A stretch of 64,000 nt of DNA, from the NCBI RefSeq assembly GCF_003020125.1, contig NZ_PYFW01000005.1:1-64000 (forward strand). Direction: 5' to 3'. Under the pieces are notes generated by a model. It was not told where the DNA came from and did no database searches. It saw only the letters and a list, made by a program, of their open reading frames with translations. The translations under genes were made by a program, and so were the position numbers. Below, one piece after another: positions 24,481 through 32,172 of this stretch. The DNA is from Bradyrhizobium sp. MOS003 (GTDB lineage Bacteria; Pseudomonadota; Alphaproteobacteria; Rhizobiales; Xanthobacteraceae). Positions within the stretch are counted from its first letter, which is position 1; each line of letters begins with the position of its first letter.

Positions 24481-25014
24481 CTATTTCAGCTCGGCCGCGA
24501 CGTGCTCGGCGTGCTGCTGATGGCCCTGGAAGATCTTCAGGCCGGTTTGCAGCAGGCTCTTCAGCTCGGCATTGTTCGCCGACGGAATGAGCTGGGTCTC
24601 CAGCGCGCCGTTGACCGCCTTGTGATAGGCGACCTCGTTGGCGACGTAGGCCTTGTCGAACGCTGCGCCGTCCAGCTTGTCGAGTTCGGTCAGCTTGTCG
24701 CTCGCCTGCTTGGACAGCGCCTTGCTGGTGTCGTTGTCCTCCGGCGTAACATTCAACTTCTTGACCAGCGCGAGCGCCTGCTTGTTGACGGCCTCGTGAT
24801 CGCGCAGCATGTCCTCGGCAAACGCCTTGACGTCTTTGTTCTGCGCCTTTTTCTTCGCCTGCTTGGCGGCGTTGATGTCGATGACACCAGCGGTGTACGC
24901 GATATGGGCGATCTGCGGATCGGTGGGCTTGTCGGCTGCGCTGGCGCCTTGCAGCAGCGCGGGACTCGACAACAGAATTGCCGCGGCGATCGCCGCGCTC
25001 CGTCGGGTGAACAT
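24481..25014 (-). CDS. DUF4142 periplasmic protein
   Basis: The product starts MFTRRSAAIAAAILLSSPAL, a signal peptide ending near ASAAD. The mature part is the four-helix DUF4142 domain, ferritin-like in shape: FAEDMLRDHEAVNKQALALV, LDGAAFDKAYVANEVAYHKA and FQGHQQHAEHVAAELK. The upstream in-frame start at 25062 would add 16 residues before the signal peptide and lies only about 5 bases from the predicted -10 (25067-25074), so it is rejected. It begins a two-gene unit with the cupredoxin. DUF4142 proteins are often stress-induced in rhizobia. Confidence 0.85.
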   Translation of the reverse strand: MFTRRSAAIAAAILLSSPALLQGASAADKPTDPQIAHIAYTAGVIDINAAKQAKKKAQNKDVKAFAEDMLRDHEAVNKQALALVKKLNVTPEDNDTSKALSKQASDKLTELDKLDGAAFDKAYVANEVAYHKAVNGALETQLIPSANNAELKSLLQTGLKIFQGHQQHAEHVAAELK

Positions 25015-25066
25015 GGCTCGATACTCCTGTGGTGCCGGACGCTCGCCGGCGCATTGCTTCACAGGG

Positions 25067-25097
25067 ATTGGATGGGATTTTCGCGCGAACGTTCCCG
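25067..25097 (-). promoter_or_regulatory. Putative ECF promoter before the DUF4142-cupredoxin genes
   Basis: On the minus strand CGGGAAC (25097-25091), exactly 16 bases, then CATCCAAT (25074-25067). The same two elements with the same spacing stand before the ECF sigma gene (25827-25857). GGAAC is the usual -35 core of ECF promoters. The predicted RNA start near 25060 leaves about 45 bases before the DUF4142 ATG. Confidence 0.65.
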
Positions 25098-25105
25098 AAA
25101 ACTTT

Positions 25106-25795
25106 TCAGCCGCCGATTCCGAGACGTTTCAGCACCGCCTCGGTCAGACGCTCGCAGCGCCAACCGGCGAACGGAAACGCGTCCATCGCCACCGGGCCGA
25201 TTTCCTTCTCGACATTCTCGCGCAGCATGGTGCGGGCGCGATGCAGCCGGGTCTTCACCGTCTCGGGCTTGATGCCGAGCAGATCGGCGGTCTCCTCGAT
25301 ATTCATGCCCTCCATGACCCGCGCGACGAAGACCATGCGAAAAACATCCGGCAATTCGTCGATGGCGCGTTCGACGACGCGCTGGATTTCACGTTGGGCC
25401 ATGGTCCTTTCCGGATCGCCTGCGGGAGAAACGGGAAATTTGATGATTTGCGCGTCGAGCGCCGCTTCCGGCACAGCACCGAGCTCGACATGCGGCTTTG
25501 CGCTTCGCACCCGGCCGAGCGCTTCGTTGATGGCAATGCGCGACAACCAGGTCGACAGCGCCGACTCACCAAGAAAGTCGTCGAGATGCGTGAATGCCCG
25601 GACATAGGTTTCCTGCACCACGTCCTCTGCCTCACTATCGTTGCGCAGGATGCCGCGGGCGAGCCTGTAGAGCCTGCGGTTGTTGGTCTGCATGATCTCG
25701 CGCAATGCGGCTTCATCCCGGCGCCGCGCACGGTCGATCAACTCGGCTTCCGCTGTCCTGGCACCGGCGGACAGGCCGGCTGCGGTCTTTGGCAT
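25106..25795 (-). CDS. ECF-type RNA polymerase sigma factor
   Basis: A 229-residue sigma-70 family protein of the extracytoplasmic-function class. Region 2 includes RLYRLARGILRNDSEAEDVV and QETYVRAFTHLDDF; region 4 has ELPDVFRMVFVARVMEG and the helix-turn-helix IEETADLLGIKPETVKTRLH. The open frame extends to 25837, but its first codons overlap the predicted -10 element, so I place the start at ATG 25795 (MPKTAAGLSAG), which has AGGG 8 bases upstream. No anti-sigma gene is adjacent; DUF4142 and cupredoxin genes follow. The C-terminal FPFAGWRCERLTEAVL extension contains a Cys that might sense a signal (speculative). Confidence 0.88.
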   Translation of the reverse strand: MPKTAAGLSAGARTAEAELIDRARRRDEAALREIMQTNNRRLYRLARGILRNDSEAEDVVQETYVRAFTHLDDFLGESALSTWLSRIAINEALGRVRSAKPHVELGAVPEAALDAQIIKFPVSPAGDPERTMAQREIQRVVERAIDELPDVFRMVFVARVMEGMNIEETADLLGIKPETVKTRLHRARTMLRENVEKEIGPVAMDAFPFAGWRCERLTEAVLKRLGIGG

Positions 25796-25826
25796 TGCGA
25801 TTACCCTGTCTGCATTGGTTCCAGAC

Positions 25827-25857
25827 ATTGGATGCAAGCTCAGGGAAAAGGTTCCCG
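25827..25857 (-). promoter_or_regulatory. Putative autoregulated ECF promoter
   Basis: CGGGAAC (25857-25851), 16 bases, CATCCAAT (25834-25827) on the minus strand. It matches the element before the DUF4142 gene in both boxes and in spacing, while the spacer sequences differ. This indicates that the sigma factor probably transcribes its own gene. Confidence 0.65.
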
Positions 25858-25870
25858 ATTTTTTCTTCCC

Positions 25871-26740
25871 CTAGTCCGTCTCGATCGGCAGCGCCGGATC
25901 CCTCGCCCATTCACCCATCGAGGCATCATAGAGCGTCAGCCTGTCGTAGCCGAGCTGCGCCAGCAGGAACAGGTCGATCGTCGCCGAGATGCCGCCGCCG
26001 CAATAGAGAATCACATTCTTGTCGCGCGTGACGCCCGCCGCCGCGAATTTAGCTTCGGCATCGGCAAGCGTCGTCAGCGTCTTGTCGGTGTTGACGAGCG
26101 TAGCGGCCGGTACGTTGATGCTGCCAGGAACGCGGCCTGGCCGGCCATAGCGGCTCGGCTCGAGGCCGCGATGAAACTGCGGCCCGAGCGCGTTGACGAT
26201 GACCGTCGCGGGATCGCCGATCCGCGCCTTTACGGTCGTGGCGTCGACGAAGAGGCCCGCGCGCGGCGCTGCCTTGAAGGTGGTGGCGGGATATCCCTTC
26301 GGTGCGCCCGTCTCGACCGGCCGCCCCTCCTCCTTCCATTTATCGAAGCCGCCGTCGAGCACATGGGCATCGACGCCGAGCGCGCGCAGCATCCACCAGA
26401 ACCGCGTCGCCCACATCATCGTGCCGATGCTGTAGAGCACGATGGTCGTGCTCGCATCGAGGCCGTGGCGGCCGAAGGCGGCCTCCAACTGGGCGACATC
26501 AGGCATCATGAAGAACTGCTGCACCGAGGTGTCGGAGAACTCGCCTTGCAGGTCGAGGAAATCGGCACCGGGGATGTGGCCGGCCGCGAAGGTCTTGTCG
26601 CCGGGCACGGCGCGATAGGGCACGTCGCTGCCTGGTGGCACCGGCTCGTTGTAGGTCGTGCAGTCGTAGATGCGGAGGTTGCCATCGCCGAGCATGGCGG
26701 CGAGCTGTTCGGTGGTGATGAGGGGTGATGGCTGGGACAT
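25871..26740 (-). CDS. sseA: Sulfurtransferase with two rhodanese domains (SseA-like)
   Basis: A 289-residue thiosulfate or 3-mercaptopyruvate sulfurtransferase. The N-terminal rhodanese domain (about 5-135) has IYDCTTYN, HIPGADFLDL and VLYSIGTMMWATRFWWMLRA but lacks the catalytic Cys. The C-terminal domain (about 160-285) has VPGSINVPAATL and the active-site loop LYCGGGISAT, where Cys takes up the sulfur. The CGGGISAT loop differs from both the CGSGVTA and CRKGVTA types, so the donor is unsure. It follows the ECF gene's upstream region but is transcribed toward it and is probably unrelated. Confidence 0.85.
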   Translation of the reverse strand: MSQPSPLITTEQLAAMLGDGNLRIYDCTTYNEPVPPGSDVPYRAVPGDKTFAAGHIPGADFLDLQGEFSDTSVQQFFMMPDVAQLEAAFGRHGLDASTTIVLYSIGTMMWATRFWWMLRALGVDAHVLDGGFDKWKEEGRPVETGAPKGYPATTFKAAPRAGLFVDATTVKARIGDPATVIVNALGPQFHRGLEPSRYGRPGRVPGSINVPAATLVNTDKTLTTLADAEAKFAAAGVTRDKNVILYCGGGISATIDLFLLAQLGYDRLTLYDASMGEWARDPALPIETD

Positions 26741-26783
26741 TAGACTACTCTCCCGTTCGAGAGGGAGTGTAAGCCTCTCCCCT

Positions 26784-26864
26784 CGTCATTGCGAGGAGCG
26801 ACGAAGCAATCCAGACTGCCTCCACGGAAAGATTCTGGATTGCTTCGCTGCGCTCGCAATGACG
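26784..26864. repeat. Palindromic intergenic repeat
   Basis: CGTCATTGCGAGGAGCGACG and AAGCAATCC are inverted at the far end as GGATTGCTTC and CGCTCGCAATGACG. A common Bradyrhizobium-type palindrome. Confidence 0.8.
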
Positions 26865-26900
26865 AGCATGAGGAAGCACCGTGCGTCCCCACACTGCACC

Positions 26901-28235
26901 CTACGCCTTCAACGTCTCCAGAAACCGCACCGGCTCGCCTTGCGAGGGCGTCACCAGCTCGCCCTGCCACATCACGCGTCGACCGCGGATGAAGGTGCCG
27001 ACGGGCCAACCGGTGACGCGCAACCCGTCATAGGGCGTCCAGCCGGCTTTCGACGCCACCCATTTGTTGGTGATGGTCTCGCTGCGCTTCAGGTCCACGA
27101 TGGTGAAGTCGGCATCGTAGCCGGCGGCGATGCGGCCTTTGCAGGCCATGTTGTAGAGGCGCGCGGGGCCGGCGCTGGTGAGATCGACGAAGCGCGCCAG
27201 CGACAGCCGGCCCGCATTGACGTGATCGAGCATCAGCGGCACCAGCGTCTGAACGCCGGTCATACCGGAGGGCGAGGCCGGATAGGTCTTCTGCTTCTCC
27301 TCCAGCGTATGCGGGGCGTGGTCGGAGCCGAGCACGTCGATGACGCCCTGCTCGATGCCGCGCCAGATGCCGGCGCGGTGATCAGCGCCGCGCACCGGCG
27401 GGTTCATCTGCGCCAGCGTGCCGAGCCGCTCGTAGCACTCGGGCGCAACCAGCGTGAGATGGTGCGGCGTCGCTTCGCAGGAGGCGACGTCCTTGTGGTC
27501 GCGCAGGAACTCGATTTCTTCCTTGGTCGAGATGTGCAGCACGTGGATGCGCTTGCCGGTTTCGTGCGCGAGCTTGACGAGGCGCTGCGTCGCCATCAGC
27601 GCCGCGGTCTCGTCGCGCCACACCGGATGCGAGCGCGGGTCGCCCTCGACGCGCAGCGATTTGCGATCGTTGAGGCGGTATTCGTCCTCGGCATGGAAGG
27701 CGGCGCGGCGGCGGATCACCTGGAAGATGCGACGCAGGCTCTCGTCGTCCTCCACCAGCAGAGCGCCGGTCGAGGAGCCGATGAACACCTTGACGCCCGC
27801 ACAGCCCGGCGCGCGCTCCAGCACCGGCAGTTCCTGCACGTTCTCGCGGGTACCGCCGATGAAGAATGCGAAATCGCAATGCATGCGATGATGGGCGCGC
27901 TTCACCTTGTCGGTGAAGGTGGCCTCCGTCACTGTGAGCGGCGAGGTGTTCGGCATCTCGAACACCGCGGTGACGCCGCCCATCACGGCGCTGCGCGAGC
28001 CGGTTTCGAGGTCTTCCTTCTGCTCCAGCCCGGGCTCGCGGAAATGCACCTGCGTGTCCATCACGCCGGGCAGGATGTGCAGGCCCTTGCAGTCGATCAC
28101 CTCCGCGGCCGAGGTGTGCGACAGCGGGCCCAGCTCGGCGATGCGGCCGCCGGTGACGCCGATATCGCGAACATTCTCGCCGTCCTGGTTGACGACGGTG
28201 CCGCCCTTGAGGATCACATCGAAGCGCTGGGTCAT
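26901..28235 (-). CDS. Dihydroorotase (class I amidohydrolase)
   Basis: It should interconvert carbamoyl-aspartate and dihydroorotate in pyrimidine synthesis. The 444-residue product has the metal motif DTQVHFREPG, where the second His and Arg fit class I dihydroorotases, an EMPNTSPLT loop, a Lys in GVKVFIGSSTG that may be carbamylated, metal ligands in HVLHIST and ATPHHL, and the catalytic Asp in GSDHAPHTLEEK. Allantoinase and hydantoinase share the fold; the HFREPG and MPNT blocks favour dihydroorotase. No pyrB lies beside it. A divergent promoter with the YgfZ gene is likely (28236-28336). Confidence 0.85.
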   Translation of the reverse strand: MTQRFDVILKGGTVVNQDGENVRDIGVTGGRIAELGPLSHTSAAEVIDCKGLHILPGVMDTQVHFREPGLEQKEDLETGSRSAVMGGVTAVFEMPNTSPLTVTEATFTDKVKRAHHRMHCDFAFFIGGTRENVQELPVLERAPGCAGVKVFIGSSTGALLVEDDESLRRIFQVIRRRAAFHAEDEYRLNDRKSLRVEGDPRSHPVWRDETAALMATQRLVKLAHETGKRIHVLHISTKEEIEFLRDHKDVASCEATPHHLTLVAPECYERLGTLAQMNPPVRGADHRAGIWRGIEQGVIDVLGSDHAPHTLEEKQKTYPASPSGMTGVQTLVPLMLDHVNAGRLSLARFVDLTSAGPARLYNMACKGRIAAGYDADFTIVDLKRSETITNKWVASKAGWTPYDGLRVTGWPVGTFIRGRRVMWQGELVTPSQGEPVRFLETLKA

Positions 28236-28336
28236 GGCTGAAGGCCTCTTTCATCCCCAAGCGCAGGGCTCGAGGTCTTGTCGTTTATGCCTCGCGGGCT
28301 TACGTTCCGGAGCAACATGTCGCAAGAGATTTTCGC

Positions 28337-29218
28337 ATGAAATCAGCGTTTCTTCCCGACCGGGGCGTGGTCAAGATCGCGGGCGAGGATGCGCGCAACT
28401 TTCTCAACGGCCTGGTCACGACCGACGTCGACCGGCTGAAACCGGGCCTGGGGCGATTCGGCGCGCTGCTGACGCCGCAGGGCAAGATCATCGTCGATTT
28501 CCTGATCACGGAAGCACCCGCCGGGCACGGCGGCGGGTTCCTGATCGACTGCCCGAAGGCGCTCGCCGAAAGTCTCGCCACCAAGCTGAAATTCTACAAG
28601 TTGCGCGCCAAGGTCACGGTGGAAAACCTCTCCGACGAGCTCGGCGTGCTCGCCGCCTGGGACGGCCAGCCCGCAGCGCAACCCGATCTTGCCTTCGCTG
28701 ACCCGCGCAATGATGCGCTCGGCTTTCGCATCCTGATCCCTGAAGTTCTCAAGAAGAAGCTATCCGACCTCATAGGGGCCGAGCTGGTCGATGCGGCCGA
28801 CTACGAAGCGCACCGCATTGCGCTCGGCGTGCCGCGCGGCGGGCTCGATTTCATGTACAGCGATGCGTTTCCGCACGAGACCAACATGGATCGGCTTGCC
28901 GGTGTCGACTTTGACAAGGGTTGCTATGTCGGCCAGGAGGTCGTCTCGCGCATGCAGCATCGGGGCACCGCACGCACCCGCAGCGTCAAGGTGCTGCTCG
29001 ACGGTGCCTCGCCCGAAGCCGGAGCGACCATTCTCGCCGGCGACAAGCCGGTCGGCACCATCGGCTCGACGTCCGGCGGCAAGGGCATTGCCCTGGTGCG
29101 CATCGACCGTGTCGCGGATGCGCTCGATGCCGGCCAGCCGCTCACCGCCGGCGGTCTCGCGTTGAAGCTGGCAGAACCTGACGTCGTCCGTATTCCTGCG
29201 AAGCAGCCCATCGCATGA
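28337..29218 (+). CDS. ygfZ: YgfZ/GcvT-domain folate-dependent iron-sulfur protein
   Basis: A 293-residue folate-binding protein that supports assembly or repair of certain iron-sulfur enzymes. The signature KGCYVGQEVVSRMQHRG is clear near residue 195, with the conserved Cys. Earlier blocks include VVKIAGEDARNFLNGLVTTD and LLTPQGKIIVDFLI, both typical. The start ATG overlaps no other gene. Its stop overlaps the ATG of the tag gene by four bases, so both are probably translated from one transcript. Confidence 0.9.
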   Translation: MKSAFLPDRGVVKIAGEDARNFLNGLVTTDVDRLKPGLGRFGALLTPQGKIIVDFLITEAPAGHGGGFLIDCPKALAESLATKLKFYKLRAKVTVENLSDELGVLAAWDGQPAAQPDLAFADPRNDALGFRILIPEVLKKKLSDLIGAELVDAADYEAHRIALGVPRGGLDFMYSDAFPHETNMDRLAGVDFDKGCYVGQEVVSRMQHRGTARTRSVKVLLDGASPEAGATILAGDKPVGTIGSTSGGKGIALVRIDRVADALDAGQPLTAGGLALKLAEPDVVRIPAKQPIA

Positions 29219-29841
29219 GCCGAGCCCCTCGTCTGCATCCCGACGGAAAGACCCGCTGCCCCTGGCCGGGCGATGACCCGTTCTACGTCGCCTATCACGA
29301 CACCGAATGGGGCGTGCCGGAGTATGACGACCGCGCGCTGTACGAGAAGCTGATCCTCGACGGCTTCCAGGCCGGCCTGTCCTGGATCACGATCCTGCGC
29401 AAGCGCGACAATTTCCGCAAGGCTTTCGACGATTTCCAGCCGGAGAAGATCGCGCGCTACAATGCCAAGAAGGTTCACGCGTTGATGAACGACGCCGGCA
29501 TCGTGCGCAACCGCGCCAAGATCGACGGCACGATCGCGAGCGCGAAGTCCTATCTCGATATCATGGAGAAAGGCCCGGGCTTCTCGAAGCTGCTGTGGGA
29601 CTTCATGGACGGGCGGCCGCTCGTCAACCATTTCAAGACGACCGCGAGCGTCCCGGCCTCGACGCCGCTGTCGGTGCAAATCTCGAAGGAGCTGTCCTCA
29701 CGCGGCTTCAAATTCGTCGGCCCGACCATCGTCTATGCCTTCATGCAAGCGACCGGCATGGTCAACGACCACCTCGTCGACTGCCACTGTCACGCCAGTT
29801 GCAGCAAGTCGCAACGCAAGCCGCGCCTCAAGGTCAAATGA
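29215..29841 (+). CDS. tag: DNA-3-methyladenine glycosylase I
   Basis: Removes 3-methyladenine from alkylated DNA. The 208-residue product has RCPWPGDDPFYVAYHDTEWG at the N-terminus (zinc ligands Cys and His), LILDGFQAGLSWITILRKR, the catalytic Glu region and FKFVGPTIVYAFMQATGMVN, and DCHCHASC giving the C-terminal zinc ligands. Start ATGA overlaps the ygfZ stop; the stop overlaps the next start in the same way. A tight four-gene run follows. Confidence 0.95.
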   Translation: MSRAPRLHPDGKTRCPWPGDDPFYVAYHDTEWGVPEYDDRALYEKLILDGFQAGLSWITILRKRDNFRKAFDDFQPEKIARYNAKKVHALMNDAGIVRNRAKIDGTIASAKSYLDIMEKGPGFSKLLWDFMDGRPLVNHFKTTASVPASTPLSVQISKELSSRGFKFVGPTIVYAFMQATGMVNDHLVDCHCHASCSKSQRKPRLKVK

Positions 29842-30452
29842 CCGCGAAGAAGACTGCACGCGACGTGGCGTCCCGCGCCTGGCAGCGCATGCTGTCGGGC
29901 CGGCGGCTCGACCTGCTCGATCCCTCCCCGCTCGACGTCGAGATCGCCGACATCGCGCATGGGCTGGCGCGCGTCGCCCGCTGGAACGGGCAGACGACGG
30001 GCACGCACATCTTCTCGGTCGCGCAGCACACACTGCTGGTGGAGACCGTGCTGCGGCACGAGATGCCGCGGGCCGACCAGCGCCTGCGGCTCGCAGCGCT
30101 GCTGCACGATGCGCCAGAATATGTCATCGGCGACATGATCTCGCCGTTCAAGGCCGTGCTCGACGGCCATTACAAGGCCGTGGAGATGCGCCTGCTCGGC
30201 GCCATCCATATCCGCTTCGGCCTGCCGCCGGTGCTGCCCGAGGAGGTCACGCTGGCGATCAAGGCCGCCGATCGCGGCGCAGCTTACCTCGAGGCGACCG
30301 AGCTTGCCGGCTTCAGCGAGAGCGAGGCGCGGCGCCTGTTCGGCAAGGATCCCGGCCTCTCCGACAGCGTCCGGCGCGACTACCTCACGCCCTGGACCGC
30401 GGCGCGGGCCGAGAAGCAGTTTCTGGAGCGGTTCGGCGCGGTGTTCGCGTAA
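29838..30452 (+). CDS. HD-domain hydrolase (YfbR-like)
   Basis: A 204-residue HD-superfamily phosphohydrolase. Metal ligands are in THIFSVAQHTLLV, LAALLHDAPEYVIGDMISPF (the HD pair) and a later Asp in AIKAADRGAAYLEATE. This arrangement resembles YfbR-type 5'-nucleotidases acting on deoxynucleoside monophosphates. ATG at 29838 overlaps the tag stop (ATGA), fixing the start. A nucleotide-cleaning role beside a DNA repair gene is plausible but not shown. Confidence 0.8.
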   Translation: MTAKKTARDVASRAWQRMLSGRRLDLLDPSPLDVEIADIAHGLARVARWNGQTTGTHIFSVAQHTLLVETVLRHEMPRADQRLRLAALLHDAPEYVIGDMISPFKAVLDGHYKAVEMRLLGAIHIRFGLPPVLPEEVTLAIKAADRGAAYLEATELAGFSESEARRLFGKDPGLSDSVRRDYLTPWTAARAEKQFLERFGAVFA

Positions 30453-30460
30453 CATCATCC

Positions 30461-30597
30461 CTTCGTAGGGTAGGCAAAGCGACTTGTCCGCCATAGCTCG
30501 GAGAGCGACGGCGGAAGCGTGCCCACCAAACAAGCGAGGCGTGCGCGACGCGAAATGGTGGGCACGGCGCGATGCGCCTTTGCCCACCCCACGAGGG
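30461..30597. repeat. Palindromic intergenic repeat
   Basis: CTTCGTAGGGTAGGCAAAGC and CCTTTGCCCACCCCACGAGG are inverted ends, with an inner GTGCCCACC / GGTGGGCAC pair. It is related to the repeat at 21194-21293. Confidence 0.75.
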
Positions 30598-30628
30598 CTG
30601 GCTATAATCAGCGACAAAAAGGTCCCCC

Positions 30629-31135
30629 ATGATCCACGTCTGTTCCCTCGCCGCGCTTCCCGAAACCGTCCGCCTCACCGGGGCCAGCCACGTGCTGACC
30701 GTGATGGCCAATGTCGAGCAGGTGGCACGGCCGGTATCCGTGCTGCCCGCCAACCATCTCAAGGTGTCGATGGACGACATCACCGAGGAGATGGACGGTT
30801 TCGTCGCACCGTCCGAGACCCATATCGATCAGGTGCTGAACTTCGTGCGCGGCTGGGACCGCGGCGCGCCGCTGGTGGTGCATTGCTATGCCGGCATCAG
30901 CCGCTCCACCGCGAGCGCGTTTGCGGCGGCCTGCGCGCTCAATCCAAACCGCGACGAACTCGAGATCGCGCAGAAGATCCGCACGGCCTCGCCGATCGCC
31001 TCGCCGAACCGGCGCATCGTCAGCCTGGCCGACCGTGCCCTGGGACGCAACGGCCGCATGCTGCGCGCGCTCGACGAGATCGGCCCGGGCGCGATGATGG
31101 TCGAGGGCCGCCCCTTCGTGATCGAGCTCGAATGA
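30629..31135 (+). CDS. Protein tyrosine phosphatase-like protein
   Basis: The 168-residue product carries the phosphatase loop VHCYAGISRSTAS (Cys-x5-Arg, near residue 90) and a general-acid Asp candidate in MDDITEEMDGF. It resembles the small bacterial tyrosine phosphatase-like family that follows the dual-specificity fold. No membrane segment. It ends 19 bases before the NadQ-like gene and probably shares its transcript. The substrate is unknown. Confidence 0.75.
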   Translation: MIHVCSLAALPETVRLTGASHVLTVMANVEQVARPVSVLPANHLKVSMDDITEEMDGFVAPSETHIDQVLNFVRGWDRGAPLVVHCYAGISRSTASAFAAACALNPNRDELEIAQKIRTASPIASPNRRIVSLADRALGRNGRMLRALDEIGPGAMMVEGRPFVIELE

Positions 31136-31154
31136 CATTCGCGATCACCATCGC

Positions 31155-32123
31155 ATGAGCGACAAGCTCCTCACGCCGATCGAGATCGGCCTGACTGCGG
31201 CGATCGTCGCGATCGAGGGGCATGAGCCGTTGATCCTCACCGCGCGCGGCGGTGACGGGCTTGCCGGCCTGCCGTTCGGCCCGTTCGACGCGCTCGCACA
31301 CCGCACCTTCGACATCGGCCTGCGCGCCTGGGTCGAGGAACAGACCGGCTTGCGGCTCGGCTATGTCGAACAGCTCTACACATTCGGCGATCGCGGCCGC
31401 CATGCCGAGGCCGGCGACACCGGGGCCCATATGGTGTCGATCGGCTATCTCGCATTGACGCGCGCGATGGACGGCGAGCTTGCGGCTAACGCGGCGAGCT
31501 TCGCGCCATGGTATCGCTTCTTCCCCTGGGAAGACCGGCGCGAGGAGCCACCTGCGATCATCGCCCGCGACATCATTCCGGCGCTGACCGAATGGGCTGC
31601 GGAGCAGACGCCGGAGACGAATCGCGCGTTGCCGCGCAAGGATCGCGTGCGGTTCTATTTCGGCCTCGACGGGGCAGCCTGGGACGAAGAGCGCGTGCTC
31701 GACCGCTACGAGCTCCTATACGAGGCGGGGCTCGTCGAGGAAGCGCGGCGCGATGGCCGCCCCGCGGCATTAGCGCGCAAGACACTGGCCCCGCTCGGGA
31801 CCTCGATGCAGTTCGATCACCGCCGGATCCTCGCTACTGGAATCGCGCGGCTGCGGGCAAAACTGAAGTATCGTCCCGTCGTGTTTGAACTTTTGCCGCC
31901 TGAATTCACACTTACCGAACTGCAGCATACGGTCGAGGCGATCTCCGGCCGACACCTGCACAAGCAGAATTTCCGCCGCCTGGTCGAAATGGAAGCCTTG
32001 GTCGAACCGACCGGGGTGATGTCGACACAGACAGGCGGACGGCCGGCGGCGCTCTATCGCTTCCGGCGCGACGTGCTCCAGGAGCGACCCGCGCCGGGGT
32101 TGCGGGTACGCTCCCGGCGCTAA
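31155..32123 (+). CDS. nadQ: Nudix-like/winged-helix transcriptional regulator, NadQ candidate
   Basis: The 322-residue protein has an N-terminal Nudix-like domain (about 10-150: TAAIVAIEGHEPLILTARGG, LPFGPFD, LRAWVEEQTGLRLGYVEQLY and FGDRGRH) in which the Nudix box is degenerate, so it probably senses rather than cleaves a ligand. The C-terminal part (about 215-310) with FELLPPEFTLTELQHTVEAI and HKQNFRRLVE looks like a winged helix. NrtR has this architecture, and COG4111/NadQ, proposed as the repressor of nadABC in Alphaproteobacteria, is the better match (family recall). Two palindromes before nadA in this window are candidate targets. No such box is seen before this gene. Confidence 0.6.
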   Translation: MSDKLLTPIEIGLTAAIVAIEGHEPLILTARGGDGLAGLPFGPFDALAHRTFDIGLRAWVEEQTGLRLGYVEQLYTFGDRGRHAEAGDTGAHMVSIGYLALTRAMDGELAANAASFAPWYRFFPWEDRREEPPAIIARDIIPALTEWAAEQTPETNRALPRKDRVRFYFGLDGAAWDEERVLDRYELLYEAGLVEEARRDGRPAALARKTLAPLGTSMQFDHRRILATGIARLRAKLKYRPVVFELLPPEFTLTELQHTVEAISGRHLHKQNFRRLVEMEALVEPTGVMSTQTGGRPAALYRFRRDVLQERPAPGLRVRSRR

Positions 32124-32172
32124 TTCAAGATTTGCGTGATCGGCCCCTGCCCGTCGATCGCCTGGAGGCTTC

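Noticed and set aside
24809..28241. Long plus-strand frames (24809-26728 and 26670-28241)
   Set aside because: They lie opposite the sigma, sulfurtransferase and dihydroorotase genes, which have clear motifs. Their compositions are typical of high-GC antisense frames.
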